This document shows, in pieces, positions 27,919 to 37,990 of a stretch of 64,000 bases of DNA. This DNA is from CBDCLY01 sp965218715 (lineage in GTDB: Bacteria > Bacteroidota > Bacteroidia > Flavobacteriales_E > Vicingaceae). Under the pieces are notes generated by a model. It did no database searches and was not told where the DNA came from. It was given only the letters and a program-made list of their open reading frames with translations. Position numbers and translations under genes: made by a program. Every line of letters begins with the position of its first letter. Position 1 is the first letter of the stretch. The stretch lies in assembly GCA_965218715.1 (NCBI GenBank), contig CBDCLY010000011.1, positions 1-64,000 on the forward strand. The letters are read 5' to 3'.

Positions 27919-28554
27919 ATGGAAACACGCTACCTTGCCCATCTTCAGGAAATAATTTACCAGCTCGATTTAATTGGAACTTTGGTTTTTGCCATCAGTG
28001 GTGCAATGGCAGCATCTTCTAAAAAGCTGGACTTATTTGGAGCCGCTTTCATTGCATTTTTTACCGCTTTAGGAGGAGGAACCGTTCGCGATTTATTGAT
28101 TGGAGCTACACCTGTTGGTTGGATGGACAATAGCATTTACATTTTGGTAATTCTTGCTGGGGTTGGATTAACCTTTTTGTTTCAAAAAGCAGTAAGAAAG
28201 CTGAGGAAAACCTTGTTTCTGTTTGATACCATAGGAATTGGAGTGTTTACTATCCTTGGTGTTGAAAAGGCAATATTAATCGGCATTAGCCCTTTTGGAG
28301 CTGTTATTTTAGGCATGTTTTCAGCCGTATTGGGCGGTGTAATCAGAGATACGCTGATCAATGAAATTCCTTTAATTTTTAGAAAAGAAATTTATGCCAT
28401 TGCTTGTTTGGCTGGAGCAGCCTTGTTTGTTTTATTAAACCAAATGGGATTGAGTTTCGAATTGAATGCAAGCATCTCAATAGTATTTATCATCATTATT
28501 CGCATCATTGCAATCAGGTTTAAAATTGGATTACCAACATTAAATGAAGAATAA
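27919..28554 (+). CDS. trimeric intracellular cation (TRIC)-type channel, YadS/UPF0126 family
   Basis: A 211-residue protein with seven hydrophobic segments. The two inverted repeats carry GTLVFAISGAMAA and GGGTVRDLLIG in the first half and GIGVFTILGVEKA and GGVIRDTLINEIP in the second, as in TRIC-type channels. Homologues conduct monovalent cations. TATATTTA ends three bases before the ATG and may be a weak -7 box. It is divergent from the RND gene. The next frame starts 10 bases inside its end, but the true lipoprotein start is at 28607. Confidence 0.9.
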   Translation: METRYLAHLQEIIYQLDLIGTLVFAISGAMAASSKKLDLFGAAFIAFFTALGGGTVRDLLIGATPVGWMDNSIYILVILAGVGLTFLFQKAVRKLRKTLFLFDTIGIGVFTILGVEKAILIGISPFGAVILGMFSAVLGGVIRDTLINEIPLIFRKEIYAIACLAGAALFVLLNQMGLSFELNASISIVFIIIIRIIAIRFKIGLPTLNEE

Positions 28555-28606
28555 GATGAGTTTTTTGTTGCGGTATAAGATTTGTAAATGGCCAAAAAAC
28601 GATTCA

Positions 28607-31600
28607 ATGAAATATTCCTTTTTCGCCATTCTGCTGTTGACCATCTTCCTTTCTTGCAGCAAAAAAAACACCAATCAAAACCTAGAGAATAAAACATCAA
28701 AAATTCAGTTTGATGAGGCCTGGAAAAAGGTTGAAGCGCTAGAAAAAAATGGTGCTGGTAATAAAATCATCAGTCTATGTGATAGTATTTTATTGAGTGC
28801 TCAAAATGAGCAGTCTTACCAAGATGTGTTTAAGGCATTGGCAATCAAATCGAAATACATTAGTCTAATTGAAGAAGAATCTAACCTTAAAATAATTCGT
28901 GAATTTGAATCTCAACTTGAAACCGCCCAGTTTCCCCTCAATGCCATTTTAAATTCTGCAATTGCTGAATTGTACCAACAACTGTATCAACAGAACAGGT
29001 GGCAATACGCTGATAGAACAGCGACAATTGAAGGATATGAAGGCGACATAAGAACATGGACACTCCAAGATTTTCAAAACAAAACAAGGGCTCATTATCA
29101 AGCATCCCTAATTGAGGCTGATAAATTGTCTGAAGTCCCCATCAAATTCATCGATAAAATTCTCATTCATTATCCAAACGTTCCCTTTAAAGCAAAAGCA
29201 AACCTAACAGAACATTTGTTTGATTTCTTGTTGGGAAGAGCAATCGATCATTATGAGCGACAATTGATCAGTAGTTCTCCAATATTAAATCCTGAAGAGG
29301 ACCAAAAGGTGGTTCCTTGGTCATGCAGATTTTGCAAATACCTCCTTCGACTCTATGGATAGTATGAGTGCAATGCTCCAAGTGGCTAGTTATTATCAAA
29401 AACAGTCCGCTCAAGTAAACAAAGAAGGTAAAACCAAAGCCTTGAACTTATTAATAAAAAGATGGAGGTTTGCCCACTACCAGCTTCAATTGAATCAAAG
29501 TGATAGTGTTTTATCATCAGGCTCTTTTGATGGCAGAGAAAAATCAAGAAGGAAAAAGTACGGCGAGGACAAATCATTCAAGCCGCTAGAGCCCAACTCT
29601 ACTTTCATTGGGGAAGTAAATACCAGGCACAAAACCTTAAATCTACTCAAGAATATCAATGGTATTTAAAAAAAGCTCATCAAATCTGCTCTACTGTTAG
29701 CTATACAGATACTAGTGCTGGCGCCATAGAATTATTCAACCTAAAGAAAGAAATTGAACAAGATCGAATGAGCTTTAGCTTAGAAGCGGTATACCTTCCC
29801 TCACAAGAAAACCTTTTTCAGCTGACCAGTAAAAACCTTAAAACCCTTCATTTAGAAATTCGAAAATGGCCTAGAAAAGTTGCTCATCAGAATCTTAGAA
29901 TGGAAGACCAAATCGAAATTCTAAAAAAAGCCCCTATTGTAGAATCTTGGTCTGTTGATTTACAAGACAGGGGAGATTTCCAAACACGATTTATAGAAAT
30001 GACTCTTCCCAATTTAGAATTAGGGAATTATGCATTGGTCACAAGCCCAAATGAAATTCACTTTAAAGAGGAAGCAAATTTTGCATTTCAATCTTTTCAA
30101 GTCAGTAGAATTGCTGCTTTGAGCCGCTATTCAATTGAAGAAGAACAACAGATTTTCAAAATCATGCATCGGAAAACGGGGAATGATTTAGATGGAGTTC
30201 AAGCTAAATTATTCATCTTGGATAATCATCAGGGCAGCCGTCAAGTTATAAGGCCATATGAATCTCTCAATAGCGATGATAATGGTTTGATTAAGTTACC
30301 AAGAGATTATGATCAACGAAGATATAGAGTACAATACAGTTTAGGAGAAGACACTTTATTAAGTGCTCAAAATTATTTTTACCGGCAAGGTCCCCAGAGC
30401 TCGAGAAAAAGAAAAAGAAGTCAGCTTTTTTACAGATCGATCCATTTATCGACCAGGTCAGACGCTTCATTTTAAAGGAATCATTTGGGAAGAAAAAGAT
30501 CAACCACAGAAGGTTTTGACAAATGAAAATTTGGTTTTAAGTCTTTTTGATACTCATGGCAAAGAAGTAGAAAAAATAAAAGTCACTAGTAATGATTTTG
30601 GTTCTTATAGTGGCCGGTTTATTTTACCAAAAGATGGGCTGAAGGGTAGTTTTAGAATTAGCGATGGCATTAGCCATGCCTACTTTAATGTAGAAGAATA
30701 CAAACGACCAAGTTTTCAAAATAGATTTCGACTCCTTGCAAGGGGAGTTGGCATTCGAGAAAACGCTTAAGATTGGCGGACAAGTAATTTCATATTCTGG
30801 TGTTTCCTAGCAGTAAGGCCAGCTATCGATACACCATTGTTAGAAAAATAAACTACCCTTATTGGCCTTGGTATTCAAGTTATTTTCCGCCACAATCGGA
30901 GAAAATTATTGATCGTGGTGAAGGGATTTGCGACGGACAAGGAAATTTTCAATTGGATTTTAAGGCAGAAAAAAGCAAGGAAAAGCACCACGCGCACCAT
31001 TTTGTTTATCACTATGAATTGAAATTACTTGCAACAGATTTAGCAGGGGAAACTCAAGAAAATACCTCTCATTTTAAGATAGGTTCTCAGCCTATTTTGA
31101 TAGCAAGCGGCTTAAAAGACTATAATCAAGAAAGCGACTTACAAAACCTGGTATTGAATGCCAAAAACACCATGGGTGTTGATTTGGAGCTCAAGGGTTT
31201 ATTACAACTTCGCAAATTGATTTCGCCAAAGCACTATGAGATCCCAAAAATTTGGCATCAGTCAGCCAATCCAATAATTTCTTTTGAAGATTATCACAAG
31301 AAATTTCCTCATGAGTCTTATGGGTTTCCTTCAAGTTTAGATCAACTTGAGAAAGGAAATGTTTTAGTAAGCTCTCAAATAAAGTGCAATGCCCCAATCG
31401 ATTTATTCAATTCTCTAGAGCCTGGAGCCTATCAAATTCAATTTACTGCTGAATACGATGGAAAACCAATCGTTTGGAACAAGCGTTTTCATCTCCTTAA
31501 TAGCAAAAGCAAAAAACTATCCTATCCTTTCTTTGCCTTGCTTAAAGTATTTAATCAAAAAATTGAACCAGGAGAAAACCTTGAGTTATTGCTATCCTCA

Positions 31601-34600
31601 AAAGTGAATTCTTTTCCGTTCAGAATAGAAGTGATGCAGCGAAACAATATCATCCATAAAAGTAAAGTCCGATTAAATGGAAGTCAGGCACTATTTGAAT
31701 TCCCCATTTTAGAAGAACATCGTGGAGGTTTAAGAGTTGATGTCTACGGTATGCACGAAAACCGCTTGATTCAAGAAAGTTTTAACATAGAAGTACCATT
31801 TAGCAACAAAGACTTGGATGTAAAAGTGGAAAGCTATCGCAAATTGATGGAACCGGGTTCAGAAGAAAATTGGACCATCAAAGTAAGATCGCCAAAAGGC
31901 AATCAGAAGTCCGAAGTATTGGCTAGCATGTACGATCAATCTTTAGATGCATTTAAGCCACAGCACTGGAATTTCAAGCTCTTTCACCAATATCGTCATG
32001 GATCTACATGGCAAAAGGATCAATTGTTTAGAACAATTTCCTCTAAGAATTGGGATCAACGCGAAAGGATTCCGATGAAGGTTTTTCAAAGAAAAAGTGT
32101 TCGCTTGAACTGGTTTGGTTTTAGTTTGGGCCATCGATTTCACCATAGGCGTCAACCAATGATGATGGCCGATGGGGTTGGTCTAAAGTCGGAATCTAGC
32201 CAAGAAGTTTTTGGAAACATGGCCTCAGCAGACAATTCACAAGGCAAAGAATTATCTAGCAAAGACAAAGCCCCATCACCACAATTGAACCAAGTACCTA
32301 CCCGAAGTAATTTTAAAGAAACGGTTTTCTTTTACCCAGATCTGCTAACGGATCAAGAAGGTAATGCTCAGGTAAAATTTACCATGTCGGAGGCTTTAAG
32401 CAATTGGAAACTAATGGTATTGGCGCATCAAAAGGACCTAAGTGCTGGCTTAAAAAGCATCCAAGTTCAAACCAGGAAAAGCCTAATGGTGAAAGCAAAT
32501 AGTCCGCGATTTATGCGAGAAGACGACGAAATCAATTTTTCTTGTTTGCTGCAAAACCAGCAAGAAAAAATAAGCAGTGGTATGGTCAGTCTTTCTTTTT
32601 TCGATGTCTTAACAGGCAAAAAGCTAGACCTATTTGTGAACGTAAAAGAAGTTCAAAATTTTAGCATTTTGCCTAAAGAGCAGAATAAACTAAGCTGGAA
32701 AATTAAAATTCCATCTCACATTTCTGCCATCAAGTATGTGCTTAAAGCGAGTGATGGTACGTTTTCAGATGGTGAAGAAAATGTACTTCCCATTTTACCA
32801 AAGTCCATATTGGTGAGAGAAAGTCAATCCTTTTCAGTTCGCGGAGGCGAAGAAAAAACGGTTGTTTTTCAATCTTTAAAAAACAGCTTACCAGGCACAG
32901 CTCATGAACTGTTTCAGGTAGAATTATGTCCTAATCCGATCTGGTTTGCCGTTCAATCTTTGCCTTACCTAAAAGCCAACCGACATGAAAATACCGAAGC
33001 CTTGTTTTCGCGCTATTTTACCAATAGGATGGTTCAAAAGATCATTAAGGATCAGCCGAAAATAAAAGAGGTATTTGCTCAATGGAAGAATGGCAAACAG
33101 GAAATAAAGAGCAAATTCAACATGAACGATGACTTAAAAAGCATCCTCATGAATGAAACACCTTGGTTAAATACGGCCGAAAATGAGCAGGCCCAATTGG
33201 AACAAATTGCCGCCTTGTTTGAATCAAATAATAGTAATCATGAAATTGATTTAGCATGGCAAAAGCTAAAACAAGCTCAGCATTCAAGTGGTGCATGGCC
33301 TTGGATAAATGGCATGCGCGACAACCGGTATATTAGTCAGTACATCATTGCGGGACTTGGTAGAATCCAAAAAGTTTTTCTTGAAGAAGTAGACCATGAA
33401 GTAATTGAGAAAGGACTCAATTACTTGGACCAAGAGATGCATAAAGATTTGGAGCGTTTAAAGCGCAACAAGGTGGACCTGGATAAATACGTGCCCAATT
33501 CCTTGCAAGTTCATTACCTCTATACAAGAAGTTTGTTTAGTGCGTTTCAATTAAAAGAAAACAATACCGCTTTTACCTATTTCTTTAAACAAGCAACAAA
33601 ACATTGGACCCAATACGGTTTAATGGAAAAAGCGATGTTGGCATTGGCTCATCAGGAGTTTAAACCACAAGACGGATTGGCGAAATCAATCATAGCCAGT
33701 TTAAAAGACCATGCATTGCAAGACGAAGAGTTGGGAATGTATTGGAAACAAAATACGGGAGGTGCCTATTGGGCACAATCAAAAATTGAAGTTCAATCTT
33801 TTTTAATTGAAGCCTTTGCCAAAATTGACAAAGACGCTGCTGTTATAGATGAATTAAAAACCTGGTTAATTCGACAAAAACAAAGTCACCATTGGTCCAA
33901 TTCTAAAGCAACAGTACAGGCGTGTTTTGCCCTTTTAGAGAATGGCAGTAATTGGTTAAATCAAAATCAGCAGGTACAAATACAAGTTGGAGATGAACTT
34001 TTAAATCAAGCAGCATTGGAACCAATACCTGGTCTTGCTTACATCAAGAAGAATTACGAAAGAAGTAAAATCGAAAGTGATTTGGCAAAGATAACATTGG
34101 TGAATGAAGGCAATCAATTGGCCTGGGGGGCAAGTTACTGGCATTATTTCAGTTCCATCGATTCGGTAAAAGCCAATTCAAATGGGCCATTGAAATTAGA
34201 AAAAAGCTTTTATCATGTTCGTTTTCAAGGAAACAAAAAGGTTTTAGTTCCACTTTCAAATTTGGACTTGAAAAAGGGAGATGAACTAGTGGTTCGCTTA
34301 AAAATTAGCAGCGATCGCGACATGGAATTTTTACATCTTAAAGAATTGAGGGCCGCTTGCAGTGAACCCACTAAAACATTATCGGCCTATCATTATCAAG
34401 ATGGTTTATCTTATTATGAGAGTCACCTCGATTATGCTTCAAATTTTTATTTTGATCGTTTGCAAAGAGGTACACACGTTTTAGAATATTCTTTTACGAT
34501 TGAACAGACTGGGAATTTTGCTGCTGGTCCGGCTAGTATACAATGCCTATATGCGCCAGAATTTAGCGCACATAGCGGAGGTGAAAGTTTTAAAATCGGC

Positions 34601-34609
34601 GACAATTAA
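28607..34609 (+). pseudogene. alpha-2-macroglobulin-like lipoprotein (about 2,000 residues), six frameshifts
   Basis: One large gene is broken into several frames. Six single-base insertions, at about 29308, 29509, 29567, 30392, 30713 and 30803, each lie in a run of two to four identical bases. Removing them gives exactly 1,998 residues. The start at 28607 begins a lipoprotein signal (LLLTIFLSCSKK, Cys 17). Recognisable parts are the N-terminal helical region, QKWFLGHADFANTSFDS, an MG2-type domain with TDRSIYRPGQTLHFKG, the A2M domain near residue 1,240 (FTMSEALSNWKLMVLAHQ) and the alpha-toroid. The thioester site is replaced by ENTEALFSRYF near residue 1,460, so no Cys-Gln thioester can form. 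The final 1,269 residues are intact. Confidence 0.85.
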
Positions 34610-34638
34610 TTGAAACCATATGATGTCTTGTATATTTG
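34610..34638 (+). promoter_or_regulatory. candidate Bacteroidota promoter
   Basis: TTG at 34610-34612, 18-base spacer, TATATTTG at 34631-34638, matching the -33/-7 consensus. It lies 17 bases before the ATG at 34656 and excludes the longer start at 34620. Confidence 0.5.
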
Positions 34639-34655
34639 TTGAAACAAAAGAAATA

Positions 34656-35210
34656 ATGAAAACGATAAAATTTAGCCTTATTCTTTGCATGGGATTGCTT
34701 TTAGCAGCATGTGGAGGAAGTGAAACAGCAGACGCAAGTTCTAACGAAGAAACAAGCGCCACAGAAGAAACTCAAGCACCAAACATGGACAACATGGAGG
34801 TGATGGATTTAAATGAATATGACATTCCTGCAACGATAGGTTTGCCACATGATGGAGGCGGAACTCCAGAATTAACCTTAACTGATTTTGGAAGTTTAAT
34901 CATTACAATGGGCGATCAATTTGGGATAGAAATCATTCCTTTTGGATTGGGCAGGGATGAATTCAAAGAAGAGTTGAAAGCGGGTTTGGTTTATGAAATC
35001 AGTTTCGTGGAAGAAAACGAAGCCTACTTTGTATACGAACAACAAATTCCTGATAGCGATGTTGCTCCAGAAGTTCATTTCTTCATGAACAAAGAGATAG
35101 ATGGAGAAGTTTATGAGATAAAATCATTGGAATCTGGTTCTTTTAAAAGAGGCGCCATTAACAAAATGTTAGAATCTGCAGAAACTTTTATGGCCAAGGC
35201 CAATGCTTAA
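34656..35210 (+). CDS. lipoprotein of unknown function
   Basis: A 184-residue lipoprotein. MKTIKFSLILCMGLLLAACGG gives a lipobox with Cys near residue 18, followed by an acidic Ser/Thr/Glu linker. The mature part has a beta-rich domain with LTDFGSLIITMGDQ and FFMNKEIDGEVYEIKS. No known family is recognised. It has its own promoter-like boxes and a strong terminator after the stop, so it is likely monocistronic. Confidence 0.75.
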   Translation: MKTIKFSLILCMGLLLAACGGSETADASSNEETSATEETQAPNMDNMEVMDLNEYDIPATIGLPHDGGGTPELTLTDFGSLIITMGDQFGIEIIPFGLGRDEFKEELKAGLVYEISFVEENEAYFVYEQQIPDSDVAPEVHFFMNKEIDGEVYEIKSLESGSFKRGAINKMLESAETFMAKANA

Positions 35211-35233
35211 TCAGACTGGTATCAAATAAAAAA

Positions 35234-35262
35234 GGCGGACAATGTGATTGTCCGCCTTTTTT
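35234..35262. terminator. bidirectional intrinsic terminator
   Basis: Perfect 10-bp stem (GGCGGACAAT / ATTGTCCGCC) with a GTG loop, followed by six Ts and preceded by As on the other side. It ends the lipoprotein gene at 34656-35210 and the convergent universal-stress gene. Confidence 0.9.
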
Positions 35263-35277
35263 ATGCTTTTTATTTTT

Positions 35278-36105
35278 TTATCCGAAGTGCTCTGGTACAA
35301 AGATTTGTGATGGGTTCATCACAATGGCTGGGATAGTGTATTTATTGCTAATCACTTCAATCTCACCTGAACCTTTAAATAAGTCTGGCAAGAAACCACC
35401 ATCTCCACTAGAGTTTACAATGGCAATCATGTCTGCATCAATGTCGTTTGAATAATCTAACATTTGAGGCAAGAAATGCCCATGTTCTGGAGCTACTTCT
35501 ACTTCGTACTTTACGCCTCTTTCATCAAAGAAATGCTTTGCAAAAGTTAATTCTCTTGCTACTTTAGTTCGAATAAATTCATCTGTTTCATTGGAAGTAA
35601 AGATGTGAACAACTGCTCTAAAGTGCTTTGCAATACTTGCTGTAATCGACAATTTAGATTTGGTCTCTTGGGAGAATTTAATTGGAAGAACGATGTCGTT
35701 AATTTCCCCTCTAGATTTTCTCGTTTGAACTACAATAAAAGGAACCTTAGAATGCCCAATTACTTTTAGTGCATAACTTCCTGTAAGGTGCTGTATTCCT
35801 TTTACACCATGCGTACCCATAACGATAAGCATCACACTTTTTTCTTCCGCAACCTCTGGAATTCGATCAAAAATACTTCCTTTACGGATATCATAAGTTA
35901 CATCGCAGCTATAGGTGTTTGAGGCATCTGTAGCAATTTGTTTTAATTTTTCTTCTGCTGCATCTCTAGCTTTATCGCTTGAAATAACGTGCAATAATAG
36001 AACTTCACCATTAAAACTTTTAGCTACCATAGCAGCATGTGAAAGTGCAGCTTCAGATTGCTCAGTAAAGTCGGTTGGCACCATTACTCGATAAGTATTT
36101 TCCAT
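35278..36105 (-). CDS. universal stress protein with two UspA domains
   Basis: A 275-residue cytoplasmic protein with two tandem Usp domains. The first starts YRVMVPTDFTEQSEAALSHA and ends MGTHGVKGIQHLTGSYALKV, which contains the G-x2-G-x9-G-S ATP-binding motif. The second starts near residue 140 and lacks an obvious copy, so only the first half is likely to bind ATP. The family responds to growth arrest and stress. A consensus promoter lies 26 bases before the start, and the transcript ends at the shared terminator. Confidence 0.92.
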   Translation of the reverse strand: MENTYRVMVPTDFTEQSEAALSHAAMVAKSFNGEVLLLHVISSDKARDAAEEKLKQIATDASNTYSCDVTYDIRKGSIFDRIPEVAEEKSVMLIVMGTHGVKGIQHLTGSYALKVIGHSKVPFIVVQTRKSRGEINDIVLPIKFSQETKSKLSITASIAKHFRAVVHIFTSNETDEFIRTKVARELTFAKHFFDERGVKYEVEVAPEHGHFLPQMLDYSNDIDADMIAIVNSSGDGGFLPDLFKGSGEIEVISNKYTIPAIVMNPSQIFVPEHFG

Positions 36106-36130
36106 GAATCGTTGTTTACGTTAAGGTAGT

Positions 36131-36161
36131 CAAATATATAGAATTAATGAAAACTGCCAAA
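36131..36161 (-). promoter_or_regulatory. Bacteroidota promoter of the universal stress gene
   Basis: On the minus strand TTTG (36158-36161), a 19-base spacer and TATATTTG (36131-36138). Both boxes and the spacer fit the consensus. The leader to the ATG at 36105 is about 20 bases. The rest of the 36106-36371 gap shows nothing else clear. Confidence 0.6.
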
Positions 36162-36371
36162 TCTCTAAGGTCTTTTTTCGTCTTATTTAAGTCGCTGAAA
36201 ACCAATTCGTCCCCTTTTTTCAGATATAAAACGATTATATCTTAAAGTTCAACTGAAACGAGATGGAGCGGTCATGCGTTTTTCTTGAAAAAAACGGGTC
36301 ACTATTTCAGAAAAAAATTCCTAGAAAAATAACAGTTTGGAAGTGGGAAAATTGCATTTTGGCAAAGGCAT

Positions 36372-36827
36372 TTATTGTTTTCTCAGTTGATAGCGGTAAA
36401 TGCCGCCATCTTTTCTTTCTGTAAAGCTTAGTTTTTTGCGGCCAACTTGAAAATCATACCATTCGATGTCTTTGGTTTGATTGCTCGACTTGTTATTGAT
36501 GTAGCCTTTGAGGTAGTGACTAACTTCATCAATTGGTTCTGTTTCATAAAAGGTTTTTATTTCCCATCTTCCATTGCCATTTTCAGAAGGAACAGGACTG
36601 TTTTGTGTGAAATCATTGTTGCTTTTAAATTCTAGGGTGATGTGTTTGAAGTCTGAAGTTCTGTTTTTGCGAGAGAAAGAAAATGTTTTACAGAATTCAA
36701 CTTTTTCGTATTTCCATATGCCTTCTAGTTTTTTATCTGGGTTAAGAAAGAGAGAATCTTTTTCGCAACTAATAGAGGCTAAACTTATAAAGCAGATCAG
36801 TAAAAGGGGGAATAGTGTTGTTTTCAT
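36372..36827 (-). CDS. small lipoprotein, lipocalin-like
   Basis: A 151-residue protein with a lipobox signal (FISLASISCEKD, Cys about residue 21). The mature domain has the look of the lipocalin-like beta barrels common in Bacteroidota: LEGIWKYEKVEF near the start, NGRWEIKTFYE in the middle and a closing strand near the C-terminus. The similarity is by pattern only. It has no close operon partner. Confidence 0.65.
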   Translation of the reverse strand: MKTTLFPLLLICFISLASISCEKDSLFLNPDKKLEGIWKYEKVEFCKTFSFSRKNRTSDFKHITLEFKSNNDFTQNSPVPSENGNGRWEIKTFYETEPIDEVSHYLKGYINNKSSNQTKDIEWYDFQVGRKKLSFTERKDGGIYRYQLRKQ

Positions 36828-36942
36828 TTTGGAGTTTTTTGAGTCGCCCTCCTAATCCAATAATTATTCCATAATATATAATAATGAGATGACTTAGTCT
36901 TAATATCTTCAGTGATAAGGCATCAAAAAAATCTAACTGAAT

Positions 36943-37815
36943 CTAATACTTATAGTGTCCTGTGACCTTTCCTGAGGCAACATGAAGAGGGCTGCTGTCT
37001 CCAAATGACACATTATCAAATATTGCAATGACATTATTATTAAAGCTGAAGGGCTCGCCATCATCAAAAATAATAAGCCTTACTTCGCCGCCAAAATCAC
37101 TTTTCCATGCTCTGGTCTGATTGGATAAATTGATGTTGCAATTAAATTCTGTTAATTCATGATTATGAACATCTTCAATATCGTAAATCCCAGATTCAGG
37201 AACTCCTAAGAAAGAGCATTCAATTGTCCAGTAGTCTGTAGATGAAGTTCGGATAGTGCTATTAAAGTGCCAAGTATTTCCAGCTCCAGAGGAAAACAAA
37301 CTTGTAACAGAGTTATCCCTGACGTTGTTAATTTCAAGATGATCTTCACTGCCGTCAATGACAATTTTGCTTCCCGTAAAATCCCCCGACCAGCTATCAT
37401 TGCCATCGCTTCCATTGTAATTAAAGCTCAAATTTTGCCCATTCAGACTACCAGATACATTGTCAAATTCAAAGAATCCGTTTCCAATAGTGCCAGAAAA
37501 ATTATTCTCAGATGCACCAACAGATATGGATCCTAATCCAGTTTCTGGGCCTTGAATAGACAAAGTGTAAGTTGAGCCAGAACCTTCTAGAATAATGGTT
37601 ACATCGTATAAAGTTCCTTGTTCATTAACTCCTCCAAAGGTTTCAGAATAGTCAATTGAACCAAAATAAGTTCCAGAAATATCGATTGAGTTATTAGTAA
37701 CCGGGTTTGTTTCGTTAGCTGGGCCGTCGTCCTCTTCTGAACAGGATACGGCGAAAAAAATGAATTGAATAAGCAAAAGTGATCTTATCCCAAATTTTAA
37801 TAATGCTGTGTTCAT
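36943..37815 (-). CDS. exported lipoprotein of unknown function
   Basis: A 290-residue lipoprotein (IQFIFFAVSCSEEDD, Cys about residue 25). The mature part starts with an Asp/Asn/Thr-rich linker and a beta-rich domain (SGTYFGSIDYSETFGG, GTIGNGFFEFDNVSGSLNGQ). A second beta domain occupies the last 130 residues. No family is recognised. It is probably anchored in the outer membrane. It is divergent from the beta-propeller T9SS gene. Confidence 0.65.
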   Translation of the reverse strand: MNTALLKFGIRSLLLIQFIFFAVSCSEEDDGPANETNPVTNNSIDISGTYFGSIDYSETFGGVNEQGTLYDVTIILEGSGSTYTLSIQGPETGLGSISVGASENNFSGTIGNGFFEFDNVSGSLNGQNLSFNYNGSDGNDSWSGDFTGSKIVIDGSEDHLEINNVRDNSVTSLFSSGAGNTWHFNSTIRTSSTDYWTIECSFLGVPESGIYDIEDVHNHELTEFNCNINLSNQTRAWKSDFGGEVRLIIFDDGEPFSFNNNVIAIFDNVSFGDSSPLHVASGKVTGHYKY

Positions 37816-37990
37816 TGTAATTATGCTTTAAAACTAAATTTAGCAATTTTGTTAGAAACCCCAATAATCTAAACTCTGCAAAACGATTTTTTAATACTGC
37901 TTTGAATTGATTTTTGGTTACATTTAATTTTGGCCCTTAGGCTAAATATTGATGTTTTGCATTTTTAAAACCCCTTTACCTTGTGTTAAT

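Noticed and set aside
36106..36371. Small RNA or gene in the 266-base gap
   Set aside because: Apart from the promoter of the universal stress gene no stem-loop with T-tract and no coding frame was seen.
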